Positions 1-7,869 of a stretch of 64,000 nt of DNA are shown one piece after another. The number at the start of each line of letters is the position of its first letter. The first letter of the stretch is position 1. Location: assembly GCF_005405545.1 (NCBI RefSeq), contig NZ_BJEG01000010.1:1-64000 (forward strand), written 5' to 3'. The notes under the pieces were generated by a model, which did not search any database, was not told the origin of the DNA, and was given only the letters and a program-made list of their open reading frames with translations. Source of the stretch: Weissella hellenica. Its GTDB lineage: Bacteria; Bacillota; Bacilli; Lactobacillales; Lactobacillaceae. Both the position numbers and the translations under genes were made by a program.

Positions 1-1
1 T

Positions 2-24
2 GTCTTTTTTTATGTGAAAAAGAC
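2..24. terminator. A/T-rich hairpin at window edge
   Basis: The arms GTCTTTTT (2-9) and AAAAAGAC (17-24) pair perfectly around a 7-base loop. It may be the end of a terminator belonging to a gene outside the window, or a second stop for the aspartokinase transcript. Which strand uses it cannot be decided here. Confidence 0.4.
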
Positions 25-25
25 A

Positions 26-58
26 AAATAAAAAGCGTGAAATGTTTAGTTTCACGCT
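26..58 (-). terminator. Rho-independent terminator of lysC
   Basis: On the minus strand a perfect 9-bp stem, AGCGTGAAA with TTTCACGCT (plus coordinates 34-42 and 50-58), is followed directly by a T-rich run. It lies about 90 bases beyond the aspartokinase stop codon, so it is the natural end of that transcript. Confidence 0.8.
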
Positions 59-144
59 AGAAAGTATAGAGCCAAAATTATTGGTAATTTGCGACTTTTT
101 TAGATTAAAGATTTCAATTGGTTGGCATCATATAAAGGGTGGAC

Positions 145-1500
145 CTAAAAAACAGCTTCATAAATGACTTTAACCGCTTCGTCCATTTGGTCAACGGGTA
201 CGCCCAACATCGTTGAAATTTGCGAGGCACCTTGATTAACCATGGGGAGATTAATATTGTCTTTCGCCAATGCAGCTGTAATTTTATTAAGGGTACCAAT
301 ATTTTTTTGCATCCCCTCACCAACAATCATAATAATAGCGTAATCATCAAGCCACTCTAAGTCATCAGGTGCAATTGTTTGATACAAGTCATGACTAATG
401 TGTGCTTTGATAGTGGGGGTTAATTGTGATTTATCAAAGATAATTGTCATGTCATCAATTCCAGAAGGCATATGCTCATAACTAACATTATATGATGCAA
501 GAATTTGTAAAATTTTCAACGTAAAACCAACTTCACGATTAAGCAAATAGCGGTGTAAATATAGTGCTGCAAAACGATCATCATTGGCAATGCCAGTTAC
601 TGGTAAAGTAGGCGTAATCGCCTGGTTAGGTACAATCATTGTACCAGGTGCCTCGGGATCATTAGTGTTTTTAACATTAATTGGTATATTTGCTTCGATG
701 ACAGGAATAATGGCTTCATCGTGAAAAACTGCGAAGCCGGCGTATGAAAGTTCACGCATCTCTCTGTAAGTCATTTTTTCAATCGACTTAGGATTAGCAA
801 CGATACCTGGATTAACAGTATAAATCGCAGAAACGTCAGTGAAATTTTCATATAAATCAGCATGCAAGCCACGTGCTAAAATTGCGCCGGTGATGTCAGA
901 ACCACCGCGACTAAAAGTGGCTGCATAACCGTCATTGGTATAGGCAATAAAACCAGGTACGATTAATAATTTATTTGCATCATACTGCACATGATGCATG
1001 CGTTCATAACTAGCAGGATCTAAGCGGGCAGCCCGGGGTGAACCACTAACCGTCATTCCTAAATCCATCGGGGAAACAAAAGTAGCCGGTTGACCAATTG
1101 TTTGTAGGATACAAGCAATTAATTGTGCATTGAGTAGTTCCCCATGCCCCATAAAGGCAGCGTATAAGTGGTCAAATGATGGATAATGAACACGATTTAA
1201 CTGGATTAATTGCTGTTTTATTTGGGGAATAATCTTATTTTTTTCTAATCCAAAATATTGCGCAATGTCTTGGTAACGCGCCAAAATGGTCAACAAAATA
1301 TCTGTGGTATCATCACCAGCAATAGTTTGATCAGCATAAGTTTTTAATAAGTCAGTCACCTTAATATCATCAGTAAAACGTTTACCTGGAGCTGATACAA
1401 CAACGATTCTACGATCATTATCAGCTTGGATAATGTTAAGAACTTTTTGAACTTGTGCGCCAGTTGCTAGCGATGAACCACCAAATTTTACGACTTTCAT
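145..1500 (-). CDS. lysC: Aspartate kinase
   Basis: Phosphorylates L-aspartate, the first committed step toward lysine, threonine, methionine and diaminopimelate; cytoplasmic. The 451-residue protein opens with the kinase motif KFGGSS (residues 5-10) and carries FSRGGSD, typical of monofunctional aspartokinases, in mid-protein. The C-terminal part (about 300-451) has the size and pattern of a paired ACT regulatory region, so feedback control by an amino acid is likely, though the effector cannot be read. The ATG at 1500 is chosen over an in-frame TTG 12 bases upstream because GGAGG lies 5-6 bases before the ATG and the TTG overlaps that site. It is transcribed away from the lysine operon, back to back with its promoter, and has no riboswitch of its own. 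Confidence 0.93.
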   Translation of the reverse strand: MKVVKFGGSSLATGAQVQKVLNIIQADNDRRIVVVSAPGKRFTDDIKVTDLLKTYADQTIAGDDTTDILLTILARYQDIAQYFGLEKNKIIPQIKQQLIQLNRVHYPSFDHLYAAFMGHGELLNAQLIACILQTIGQPATFVSPMDLGMTVSGSPRAARLDPASYERMHHVQYDANKLLIVPGFIAYTNDGYAATFSRGGSDITGAILARGLHADLYENFTDVSAIYTVNPGIVANPKSIEKMTYREMRELSYAGFAVFHDEAIIPVIEANIPINVKNTNDPEAPGTMIVPNQAITPTLPVTGIANDDRFAALYLHRYLLNREVGFTLKILQILASYNVSYEHMPSGIDDMTIIFDKSQLTPTIKAHISHDLYQTIAPDDLEWLDDYAIIMIVGEGMQKNIGTLNKITAALAKDNINLPMVNQGASQISTMLGVPVDQMDEAVKVIYEAVF

Positions 1501-1534
1501 TTTTTCCTCCAAATAAAAATTCTAATTGGCACTA

Positions 1535-1563
1535 ATTAAAAGTGAAAAAAAGATTAATGTCAA
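1535..1563 (-). promoter_or_regulatory. Predicted sigma-A promoter of lysC
   Basis: On the minus strand TTGACA (plus 1558-1563) and TTTAAT (plus 1535-1540) are separated by exactly 17 bases. The GGAGG and ATG of lysC follow some 25-35 bases downstream, leaving too little leader for a riboswitch. Confidence 0.65.
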
Positions 1564-1566
1564 GTG

Positions 1567-1595
1567 TTGACATAATAATAAAAATAATATATTCT
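1567..1595 (+). promoter_or_regulatory. Predicted promoter of the lysine operon
   Basis: TTGACA (1567-1572), a 17-base spacer and TATTCT (1590-1595) place a transcription start near 1602, just ahead of the L-box aptamer. Its -35 box is the mirror image of the lysC -35 box, and together they form TGTCAA-GTG-TTGACA (1558-1572). Confidence 0.6.
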
Positions 1596-1611
1596 AATGT
1601 TACATTAATGA

Positions 1612-1775
1612 TTAATAGAGGTTGCAACCAATAAAAGTAGCTTAATGGAGCCTGCACAGGTAAAGAAATTAAGTGAAAGGAGCGGTTGCCGAAATAATTC
1701 AAATTGTGTCATTTGAATTGTTGGGATAGTAGTTAATAGCTATTAGACTGTCGCTAACAAGCGGGGTGCTATTGT
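1612..1775 (+). ncRNA. Lysine riboswitch (L-box) aptamer
   Basis: The leader shows the conserved L-box landmarks in order: AGAGG near 1617, AGTAGC near 1636, GCCGAA near 1688, TGGGATAG near 1722, GACTGTC near 1746 and GGGGTGCTATT at 1763-1773. P1 closes by AATAG (1614-1618) with CTATT (1769-1773). It sits directly upstream of alr-lysA-dapH-dapA-dapB, which fits control of lysine and diaminopimelate synthesis by free lysine. The 3' strand of P1 also pairs with the terminator loop region, giving a readable switch (see findings). Confidence 0.92.
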
Positions 1776-1801
1776 CACAGTCTTATAGGATAATTTTAAG
1801 T

Positions 1802-1841
1802 CCGATTGACAGTGCAATAGTGCCTGTTGATCGGTTTTTTT
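1802..1841 (+). terminator. Riboswitch-controlled intrinsic terminator
   Basis: CCGATTGACAG (1802-1812) pairs with CTGTTGATCGG (1824-1834) over 11 bp with two G-T wobbles, and seven T residues follow (1835-1841). It lies between the L-box aptamer and the alr start codon, so lysine binding should favour premature termination. Confidence 0.88.
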
Positions 1842-1871
1842 GTGTCAGAAATTAAAATAGAGGTTGATAAC

Positions 1872-2987
1872 ATGGTAGTAGCAATAACAAGACCAACTAG
1901 AATTAAAATTTCACAAGCAGCAATTACGCATAATGTGTCGGTCACTAGAAAAATGAGTGGTGCCAAGTTTATGTTTCTAGCAGTAAAGGCCAATGCTTAT
2001 GGTTTTGGGCTACAGACAATGGCACAAGCAGCAATCAAAGGCGGTGTTGATGGTTTAGCGGTTGCCGTTTTGGATGAAGCATTAGCGCTACGCCAAGTAG
2101 GTATTACCGTACCAATTCTAATTTTAGGCATCACGTTACCGCAATATGCGAAGTTAATGGCTGATAATGATTTAATTGCAACGGTTAGTGATTTAGCATG
2201 GCTACAGCAAGCAACTAACAATCTTGAGGGAACGTCCAACACATTACAAATTAACTTGGGTGTTGATACCGGCATGGGACGCATTGGGTTTAGAGAACGT
2301 GATGCGTTGATAGACGCAATACGGTATCTACAAGCAGCAGACACACCATTTAAATACCAAAGTATCATGACCCATTTTTCAGAAGGGGATTCACTAAAGA
2401 ATGCTTATTTTCATGAACAATTGGCTAATTGGCATGCATTAACAGATGGTTTGTCAATGCCACCAATGGTTCATTTAGCAAATTCAGGCGCTGCACTCTA
2501 TCATGCTGATGGAATACCAACGGATTATATTCGTGCAGGCACGGTGATCTACGGTATGGAACCTTCAAGAGGCTCAGTGTTGCCAGATAATTATTTAAAA
2601 CCAGTTCTGACATTAGAAACGGAATTGATCTATGTTAAAAAAATGCCGGCTAATGCAGCCATTAGTTATGGTCATACATACCATACTAAAGAAGGCGAAT
2701 GGATCGGTACCTTACCAATTGGCTATGCCGATGGTTTACCAAGATCATTAAAAGGTTTTGAAGTGTTGGTAAATGGGCAAAAAGCGCCCATCGTTGGTAA
2801 CTTAGCAATGGATCAAATGATGATTTCATTACCTGAAGAATTACCAGTCGGTACAGTTGTAACCATTATTGGTCAACAAGGACAATATGAAAATACATTA
2901 GAAGATGTTGCACAACATGTTTCATTAGCACCATGGGTTGTTGCAACCGGCTTACAAGAACGCTTAATGCGTGTAATAGTAGATTAA
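1872..2987 (+). CDS. alr: Alanine racemase family PLP enzyme, first gene of the lysine operon
   Basis: A fold-type III PLP racemase of 371 residues. The PLP lysine is K39 in AVKANAYG, and the second catalytic region reads ISYGHTY near residue 265, both at the spacing of known alanine racemases. It should interconvert L- and D-alanine for peptidoglycan. The ATG at 1872 is chosen because AGAGG precedes it at suitable spacing, while the longer TTG start at 1827 lies inside the terminator. lysA starts 12 bases after its stop. Placement as first gene under a lysine riboswitch is odd for a pure alanine racemase; a broader or different amino acid specificity is possible but is inference. Confidence 0.85.
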   Translation: MVVAITRPTRIKISQAAITHNVSVTRKMSGAKFMFLAVKANAYGFGLQTMAQAAIKGGVDGLAVAVLDEALALRQVGITVPILILGITLPQYAKLMADNDLIATVSDLAWLQQATNNLEGTSNTLQINLGVDTGMGRIGFRERDALIDAIRYLQAADTPFKYQSIMTHFSEGDSLKNAYFHEQLANWHALTDGLSMPPMVHLANSGAALYHADGIPTDYIRAGTVIYGMEPSRGSVLPDNYLKPVLTLETELIYVKKMPANAAISYGHTYHTKEGEWIGTLPIGYADGLPRSLKGFEVLVNGQKAPIVGNLAMDQMMISLPEELPVGTVVTIIGQQGQYENTLEDVAQHVSLAPWVVATGLQERLMRVIVD

Positions 2988-2999
2988 AGGGGAATTCTT

Positions 3000-4286
3000 A
3001 TGGCAGTACCATATCAGGTTAATCAAGCTGGTGAATTAACGATTGGTGGTGTAACCGCCACGTCATTGGCACAAAAGTATCAAACACCATTGTATGTATA
3101 CGATGTGAATAGTATTCGCAATCAAATGCGGGCTTTTAAGGCCGTCTTCATTAATCGACACATGGCTTATGCCGTTTCCTATGCTTCGAAAGCATTCGCA
3201 ACGGTGGCAATGTATGAAGTTGCGGCGCAAGAGGATATTCACTTAGATGTTGTTTCTGGTGGTGAAATTCAAACGGCATTAGCCGCAAATTTCCCAATGG
3301 CCAATGTTTCTTTCAATGGTAATAATAAATCAGCCGAAGAATTAGAGATGGCGATCGACAATGGTTTAGGAACTATTATTTTAGATAATTTCTATGAAAT
3401 TAATCTATTACATGATTTATTAGCAGAGCGTAACCAAAAGCAAAATGTTTTGTTACGTATTACGCCAGGTGTTGAAGCTCATACGCACGATTATATTTCA
3501 ACGGGTCAAACTGATAGTAAGTTTGGTTTTGATGTCAATAGTGGTCAAGCCCAGCAGGCGTTGGCGCAAACATTAGCTGATCCTTATTTGAATGTATTAG
3601 GAGTTTCGGCTCACATTGGTTCGCAAATCTTTGACGTGACTGGTTTTCAGATGGCTGCTGCCAAGTTAGTTGATTTGGTTCATGAGTGGGGCTTTGAACC
3701 ACAAGTTATTAATACAGGTGGTGGGTTTGGTATTCGATATACGCAAGAAGATCAACCATTACCTGCAACTGAATTTGTTGAGGCAATTATTGATACGATT
3801 ACTGAAAAGACTACTGAATATGGTATGACAATGCCAACCATTTGGATTGAACCAGGACGAGCAATTGTAGGACCTGCTGGTTATAATCTTTATACGATTG
3901 GTTCCAGAAAAGATGTGCCAGGTATTCGTAGTTACCTATCTGTTGATGGTGGTATGGGTGACAATATTCGCCCGGCATTGTATGAAGCAAAGTATGAAGC
4001 CATACTTGCCAACAATCCGTCGGCACCATCTGAACAAGTAGTCCGAGTAGCTGGTAAGTATTGTGAATCTGGGGATGTGTTGGTTTGGGAGCAAGCGTTA
4101 CCACAGACGAAACCAGGGGATGTTTTAGCGGTGTTGGCAACTGGTGCTTACGGTTATTCAATGGCTTCAAATTATAATCGCAATCCACGTCCGGCTGTTG
4201 TCTTTGTTGAGGATGGTAAAGAGCAATTGGTTGTAGAACGTGAGACTTATACGGACATGCTTCGTTTAGATAAGCACTATCAATAA
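3000..4286 (+). CDS. lysA: Diaminopimelate decarboxylase
   Basis: Decarboxylates meso-diaminopimelate to L-lysine, the last step of the pathway; PLP-dependent. The 428-residue protein has an N-terminal alanine-racemase-like barrel with the PLP lysine in SYASKA (K64), HIGSQI in mid-barrel, EPGRAIVG, and then CESGDV and YGYSMASNYN in the C-terminal domain, all at the usual LysA spacing. An AGGGG ribosome site precedes the ATG. It lies early in the operon, second after alr and ahead of the earlier biosynthetic steps. Lysine made here is also the cross-link amino acid that MurE (42-43 kb) should use. Confidence 0.95.
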   Translation: MAVPYQVNQAGELTIGGVTATSLAQKYQTPLYVYDVNSIRNQMRAFKAVFINRHMAYAVSYASKAFATVAMYEVAAQEDIHLDVVSGGEIQTALAANFPMANVSFNGNNKSAEELEMAIDNGLGTIILDNFYEINLLHDLLAERNQKQNVLLRITPGVEAHTHDYISTGQTDSKFGFDVNSGQAQQALAQTLADPYLNVLGVSAHIGSQIFDVTGFQMAAAKLVDLVHEWGFEPQVINTGGGFGIRYTQEDQPLPATEFVEAIIDTITEKTTEYGMTMPTIWIEPGRAIVGPAGYNLYTIGSRKDVPGIRSYLSVDGGMGDNIRPALYEAKYEAILANNPSAPSEQVVRVAGKYCESGDVLVWEQALPQTKPGDVLAVLATGAYGYSMASNYNRNPRPAVVFVEDGKEQLVVERETYTDMLRLDKHYQ

Positions 4287-4310
4287 AAAGCAGAATTTGG
4301 GAGAAAAATA

Positions 4311-5021
4311 ATGAACAATTTAGATGCACAAGAAATTATTAATTACATTGCGACGGCTCCTAAAAAGACGCCAGCACGTGTTACGTTAGCTGGTGATTTG
4401 GCACAGATTACCTGGCCAGAAACGGTGCAAGCATTTATTGAAACTAAAACTGGTACCGTAATTGGTGATTATCAAGACATTCAACCAGTTATTGCCGCAG
4501 CTGGTGATAAGATTTCTGATTATCATGTTGAATTATTAGCACGTAATAGTGGGGTACCTTTGTTGGATTATGAAAATGTACCTGCTCGTATTGAACCAGG
4601 GGCCATTATTCGTGACCAAGTTGCGATTGGTGAGAATGCTGTTATCATGATGGGCGCCGTTGTTAATATCGGTGCTGAAATTGGTGCTGGTACCATGATT
4701 GATATGGGGGCTGTTCTAGGTGGTCGTGCCATTGTGGGGGCGCATAGTCACGTTGGCGCAGGGGCAGTGTTGGCAGGAGTTGTTGAACCTGCTTCTGCTA
4801 CACCAGTAACAATTGGGGATAACGTTTTGATTGGTGCCAATGCGGTTGTCATTGAAGGCGTCCAAGTTGGTGAAAATGCTGTTATTGCCGCAGGAGCTAT
4901 TGTCACGAAGGATGTTCCCGCTAATACCGTGGTTGCAGGCGTTCCTGCTAAAGTTATTAAAAAGATTGATGAAAAGACACAAGCTAAAACGGCTTTGGTT
5001 GATGCGTTACGTTCATTATAA
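4311..5021 (+). CDS. dapH: Tetrahydrodipicolinate N-acetyltransferase
   Basis: Transfers acetyl from acetyl-CoA to tetrahydrodipicolinate, opening the acetyl branch of diaminopimelate synthesis. The 236-residue protein has a short N-terminal domain, then left-handed beta-helix hexapeptide repeats (about residues 90-215) such as IGENAV, IGAGT and [12 protein letters not shown], ending in GVPAKVI. The acetyl rather than succinyl branch is supported by the Firmicute-type length and by the deacetylase gene directly downstream. The name dapD is also used for this enzyme. A GGGAG ribosome site precedes ATG 4311. Confidence 0.93.
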   Translation: MNNLDAQEIINYIATAPKKTPARVTLAGDLAQITWPETVQAFIETKTGTVIGDYQDIQPVIAAAGDKISDYHVELLARNSGVPLLDYENVPARIEPGAIIRDQVAIGENAVIMMGAVVNIGAEIGAGTMIDMGAVLGGRAIVGAHSHVGAGAVLAGVVEPASATPVTIGDNVLIGANAVVIEGVQVGENAVIAAGAIVTKDVPANTVVAGVPAKVIKKIDEKTQAKTALVDALRSL

Positions 5022-5039
5022 AAAGAAAGGGGATTTGCA

Positions 5040-6191
5040 GTGGCAACAGCTGATATTGATTTAATTGCGATTCGCCGTCATTTACATACCAATCCGGAAT
5101 TATCGATGATAGAGTATCAAACGCAAGTTTATCTAAAAGAAATTGTTTTGTCTTGGGGGTCACCCTGGTTAACTATTCGAGAAATTCCAGCTATTCCAAC
5201 AGCCTTGTTGGTGCGATTAACCGGTAGTAATCCTAAAAGAACAATTGGTTATCGGACGGATATTGATGCTTTACCGATAAAGGAAGAAACACAGTTGCCA
5301 TATGCTTCCCAAAATGATGGTGTGATGCATGCTTGTGGTCATGATATTCATATGACAGTTGCGCTGGGGGTGTTAGCCCATTTTGCAGAAAATCAACCAA
5401 CAGACAATATGGTTTTTTTGTTTCAACCAGCTGAAGAAGAACAAGCAGGTGGTAAACAACTATATGAATTGGGAACGTTTGTTGATGAATGGCGACCAGA
5501 TGAATTTTATGCATTACATGATCAGCCAGCCATGCCAGCCGGTCAAATTGCAACACGTCAAGGAACGTTGTTTGCAGGTACGACCGAAATTCATTTAACG
5601 ATTAAGGGTCATGGTGGTCATGCTGCTTTTCCCCACCAAGCACAGGATGTAATCGTTGCTGCCGCTTCATTTGTGATGGCGATTCAGACAATTGTTTCAC
5701 GTAATGTTGACCCAGTACGTGGTGGCGTTATTACAATTGGTAAATTACAAGCTGGAACAATTGGTAATGTTATACCTAATGAAGCACAGTTGGCGGGTAC
5801 GATTCGCGCCTTTCAACAAGCTGACTTAGAAATGATGCAACAGCGAGTACGTGAAATTGCCCAAAGTTTAGCAACCATGTATGGGGTCACTTTTGATCTT
5901 GAATTAAATCAAGGTGGTTATTGGCCGGTTAATAATGATCAAAAAACAACGGCTGCATTTATGGCATTTATGGCGAATGATGAAGATGTTGATTTTGCAA
6001 TATCACAACCAGCTATGACAGGTGAAGATTTTGGCTATTTAATTAATCAGATTCCAGGTACGATGTTTTGGCTAGGTGTCGGTGATGCTGAACATGGGTT
6101 ACATGACAGCCAGTTAGCACCCGATGAAGCAGCCATTGCACCAGGCGTTCACGCAATGATTAAATTTTTAAATTGGCGAATGGAACAATAG
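5040..6191 (+). CDS. N-acetyldiaminopimelate deacetylase (M20 family)
   Basis: Removes the acetyl group from N-acetyl-LL-diaminopimelate. The 383-residue protein is an M20 metallohydrolase: RTDIDALPI near residue 75, HACGHDIHM near 97, an EEE metal/catalytic cluster near 130, GHGGHAAFPH near 192 in the lid domain, and TGEDFGYL near 327. It resembles Bacillus YkuR. The start is GTG at 5040, preceded by AAAGGGG 19 bases after the dapH stop. Other M20 amidohydrolases look alike in sequence, so the assignment rests partly on its place between dapH and dapA. Confidence 0.9.
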   Translation: MATADIDLIAIRRHLHTNPELSMIEYQTQVYLKEIVLSWGSPWLTIREIPAIPTALLVRLTGSNPKRTIGYRTDIDALPIKEETQLPYASQNDGVMHACGHDIHMTVALGVLAHFAENQPTDNMVFLFQPAEEEQAGGKQLYELGTFVDEWRPDEFYALHDQPAMPAGQIATRQGTLFAGTTEIHLTIKGHGGHAAFPHQAQDVIVAAASFVMAIQTIVSRNVDPVRGGVITIGKLQAGTIGNVIPNEAQLAGTIRAFQQADLEMMQQRVREIAQSLATMYGVTFDLELNQGGYWPVNNDQKTTAAFMAFMANDEDVDFAISQPAMTGEDFGYLINQIPGTMFWLGVGDAEHGLHDSQLAPDEAAIAPGVHAMIKFLNWRMEQ

Positions 6192-6205
6192 AAAGTGTGA
6201 ATAAA

Positions 6206-7081
6206 ATGTATGAAAATATTTCTTTGATTACGGCGATTATTACCCCATTTACGCAAGACAATACTATTGATTATCCGGCTTTGGATTCATTAACAAGCCG
6301 TTTGATTTCTGAGGGGTCACAAGGATTTGTGATTGGTGGGACAACAGGTGAGTCGCCAACATTAACGCATGCAGAAAAGGTTGCTTTGTATGCCTATTTT
6401 GCAGCTAAAGTTGGCGACTATGGTCCGGTGATTGCTAACGTAGGTGATAACAATACTGCTAATTCAGTTGCCCTAGCCAAAGAGGTCAGTGGCATTGCTG
6501 GTGTTGATGCTGTTTTGGCAGTGACACCTTATTACAGCAAGCCAAATCAGAAGGGGATGATGGCACATTTTAAAGCAATTGCTGATGCAGCAACTGTGCC
6601 AGTAATGGTTTACAATATTCCGGGACGTTCAGTAGTGGGTTTGACCAATGAGAGTGTTCTAACATTAGCAGAACATCCAAATATTAATGCTGTTAAACAG
6701 GTGACAAGTATTGATGATTTGGCTTATCTAGTTGACCATGCACCCGCTGATTTTAAGGTTTATACGGGTGAGGATTCACAAACTTTGGCTGCCAAGGCTG
6801 TTGGTGCTGCCGGAACGATTTCAGTTGCGGCCCATTTATATAGTAAAGAAATGACTGATTTGTTTGCAGCACTAGCTTCAGGTGATGTTGTTAAGGCAGG
6901 TGAAATGCAACGTTGGTTAACACCCAAGATGTTAGCTTTGTTTAGCTATCCATCGCCAGCACCACTTAAAGCAGTTTTGGCACATCAAGGTGAAGTACAA
7001 AATGTAACTCGTTTGCCAATCTTACCATTGGATGAAGTGGAAACACAGGACGTTTTAACAAAACTTGATCGAAAGGGATAA
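6206..7081 (+). CDS. dapA: 4-hydroxy-tetrahydrodipicolinate synthase
   Basis: Condenses pyruvate with aspartate semialdehyde. The 291-residue TIM-barrel protein shows GGTTGESPTL (substrate loop), the catalytic tyrosine in VYNIPGR, and the Schiff-base lysine in AVKQVTSID. The ATG at 6206, 14 bases after the upstream stop, gives the usual N-terminus ending in ITAIITPF; a longer frame starting at 6173 would overlap the deacetylase gene. The ribosome site is weak (GAAAGTG), so translational coupling is likely. It ends in TAATG, sharing one base with dapB. Confidence 0.94.
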   Translation: MYENISLITAIITPFTQDNTIDYPALDSLTSRLISEGSQGFVIGGTTGESPTLTHAEKVALYAYFAAKVGDYGPVIANVGDNNTANSVALAKEVSGIAGVDAVLAVTPYYSKPNQKGMMAHFKAIADAATVPVMVYNIPGRSVVGLTNESVLTLAEHPNINAVKQVTSIDDLAYLVDHAPADFKVYTGEDSQTLAAKAVGAAGTISVAAHLYSKEMTDLFAALASGDVVKAGEMQRWLTPKMLALFSYPSPAPLKAVLAHQGEVQNVTRLPILPLDEVETQDVLTKLDRKG

Positions 7082-7827
7082 TGGACATGACAACTGTATT
7101 TTTAGCTGGTGGCTTCGGTAAAATGGGGCGCGCTATTCAGCAATTAATCGCAACTGAATCAGATTTGCAACTTGTCGGTATTTTAGCACATGCACCAAGT
7201 GATAGTGATGTACCAGTTTTTACGTCGCTAGCTGATATTAATGTTACGGCTGATGTGTGGGTTGATGTCACACGACCAGATGCAGCCTTTGATAATGGCA
7301 AGTATGCTTTGCAACATGGGTTTAATTTAGTAGTCGGAACGAGTGGTTTACAAGAAGCGCAAGTTAAACAGCTAGCAAAAGTCAGTGAAGACAAGGGCCA
7401 AGCAACGTTGATTGTACCTAATTTTTCTTTGTCAGGTGTTTTGCTTATGCAGTTTGCTTCTCAAGCTGCAAAATACTTACCAGATGCTGAAATTTTGGAA
7501 ATCCATAATCCCAAAAAAATGGATGCACCTTCAGGAACAGCACGGGCAACTGCCCAAGCAATTGCTCAAGCACGTGAGCAAACGCCAGTTACTACTAATC
7601 ACGAGGATGCTGCTCGTGGGGATGAAATTGCTGGTGTGCCAGTGCATGCGATGCGTTTACCTGGTTATGTCGCTGAAGAAGAGGTTGTATTTGGCGCTCC
7701 AGGAGAAACATTACGTATTAAGCAAATATCATTTACTCGGGAGTCATTTATGGGTGGTGTTGCCTTATCCATTCGTCGTATTAATACTATTAAAGGATTG
7801 CAAACAGGATTAGACAAGGTATTATAA
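7081..7827 (+). CDS. dapB: 4-hydroxy-tetrahydrodipicolinate reductase
   Basis: Reduces the DapA product to tetrahydrodipicolinate with NAD(P)H. The 248-residue protein opens with a Rossmann motif, AGGFGKMGRAI, and carries the active-site segment EIHNPKKMDAPSGTA (residues 140-154). The catalytic His (H142) and Lys (K146) are present, but the second His of the usual His-His pair is Asn (N143). ATG 7081 overlaps the dapA stop; ATG 7087 is an equally possible start with a longer distance to the AAAGGG site. Confidence 0.93.
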   Translation: MDMTTVFLAGGFGKMGRAIQQLIATESDLQLVGILAHAPSDSDVPVFTSLADINVTADVWVDVTRPDAAFDNGKYALQHGFNLVVGTSGLQEAQVKQLAKVSEDKGQATLIVPNFSLSGVLLMQFASQAAKYLPDAEILEIHNPKKMDAPSGTARATAQAIAQAREQTPVTTNHEDAARGDEIAGVPVHAMRLPGYVAEEEVVFGAPGETLRIKQISFTRESFMGGVALSIRRINTIKGLQTGLDKVL

Positions 7828-7869
7828 TAAGTATTAGAATGTGGGCATATAAGCCAAGGAGAAGCAAAG

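Noticed and set aside
1827-1871. Upstream TTG start extending alr by 15 residues
   Set aside because: The extension lies inside the L-box terminator stem and T-run and has no ribosome site; ATG 1872 has AGAGG.
3811-4329. 172-residue minus-strand frame opposite lysA
   Set aside because: It is a shadow of the strongly supported lysA frame, with a low-complexity composition rich in His, Gln and Leu.
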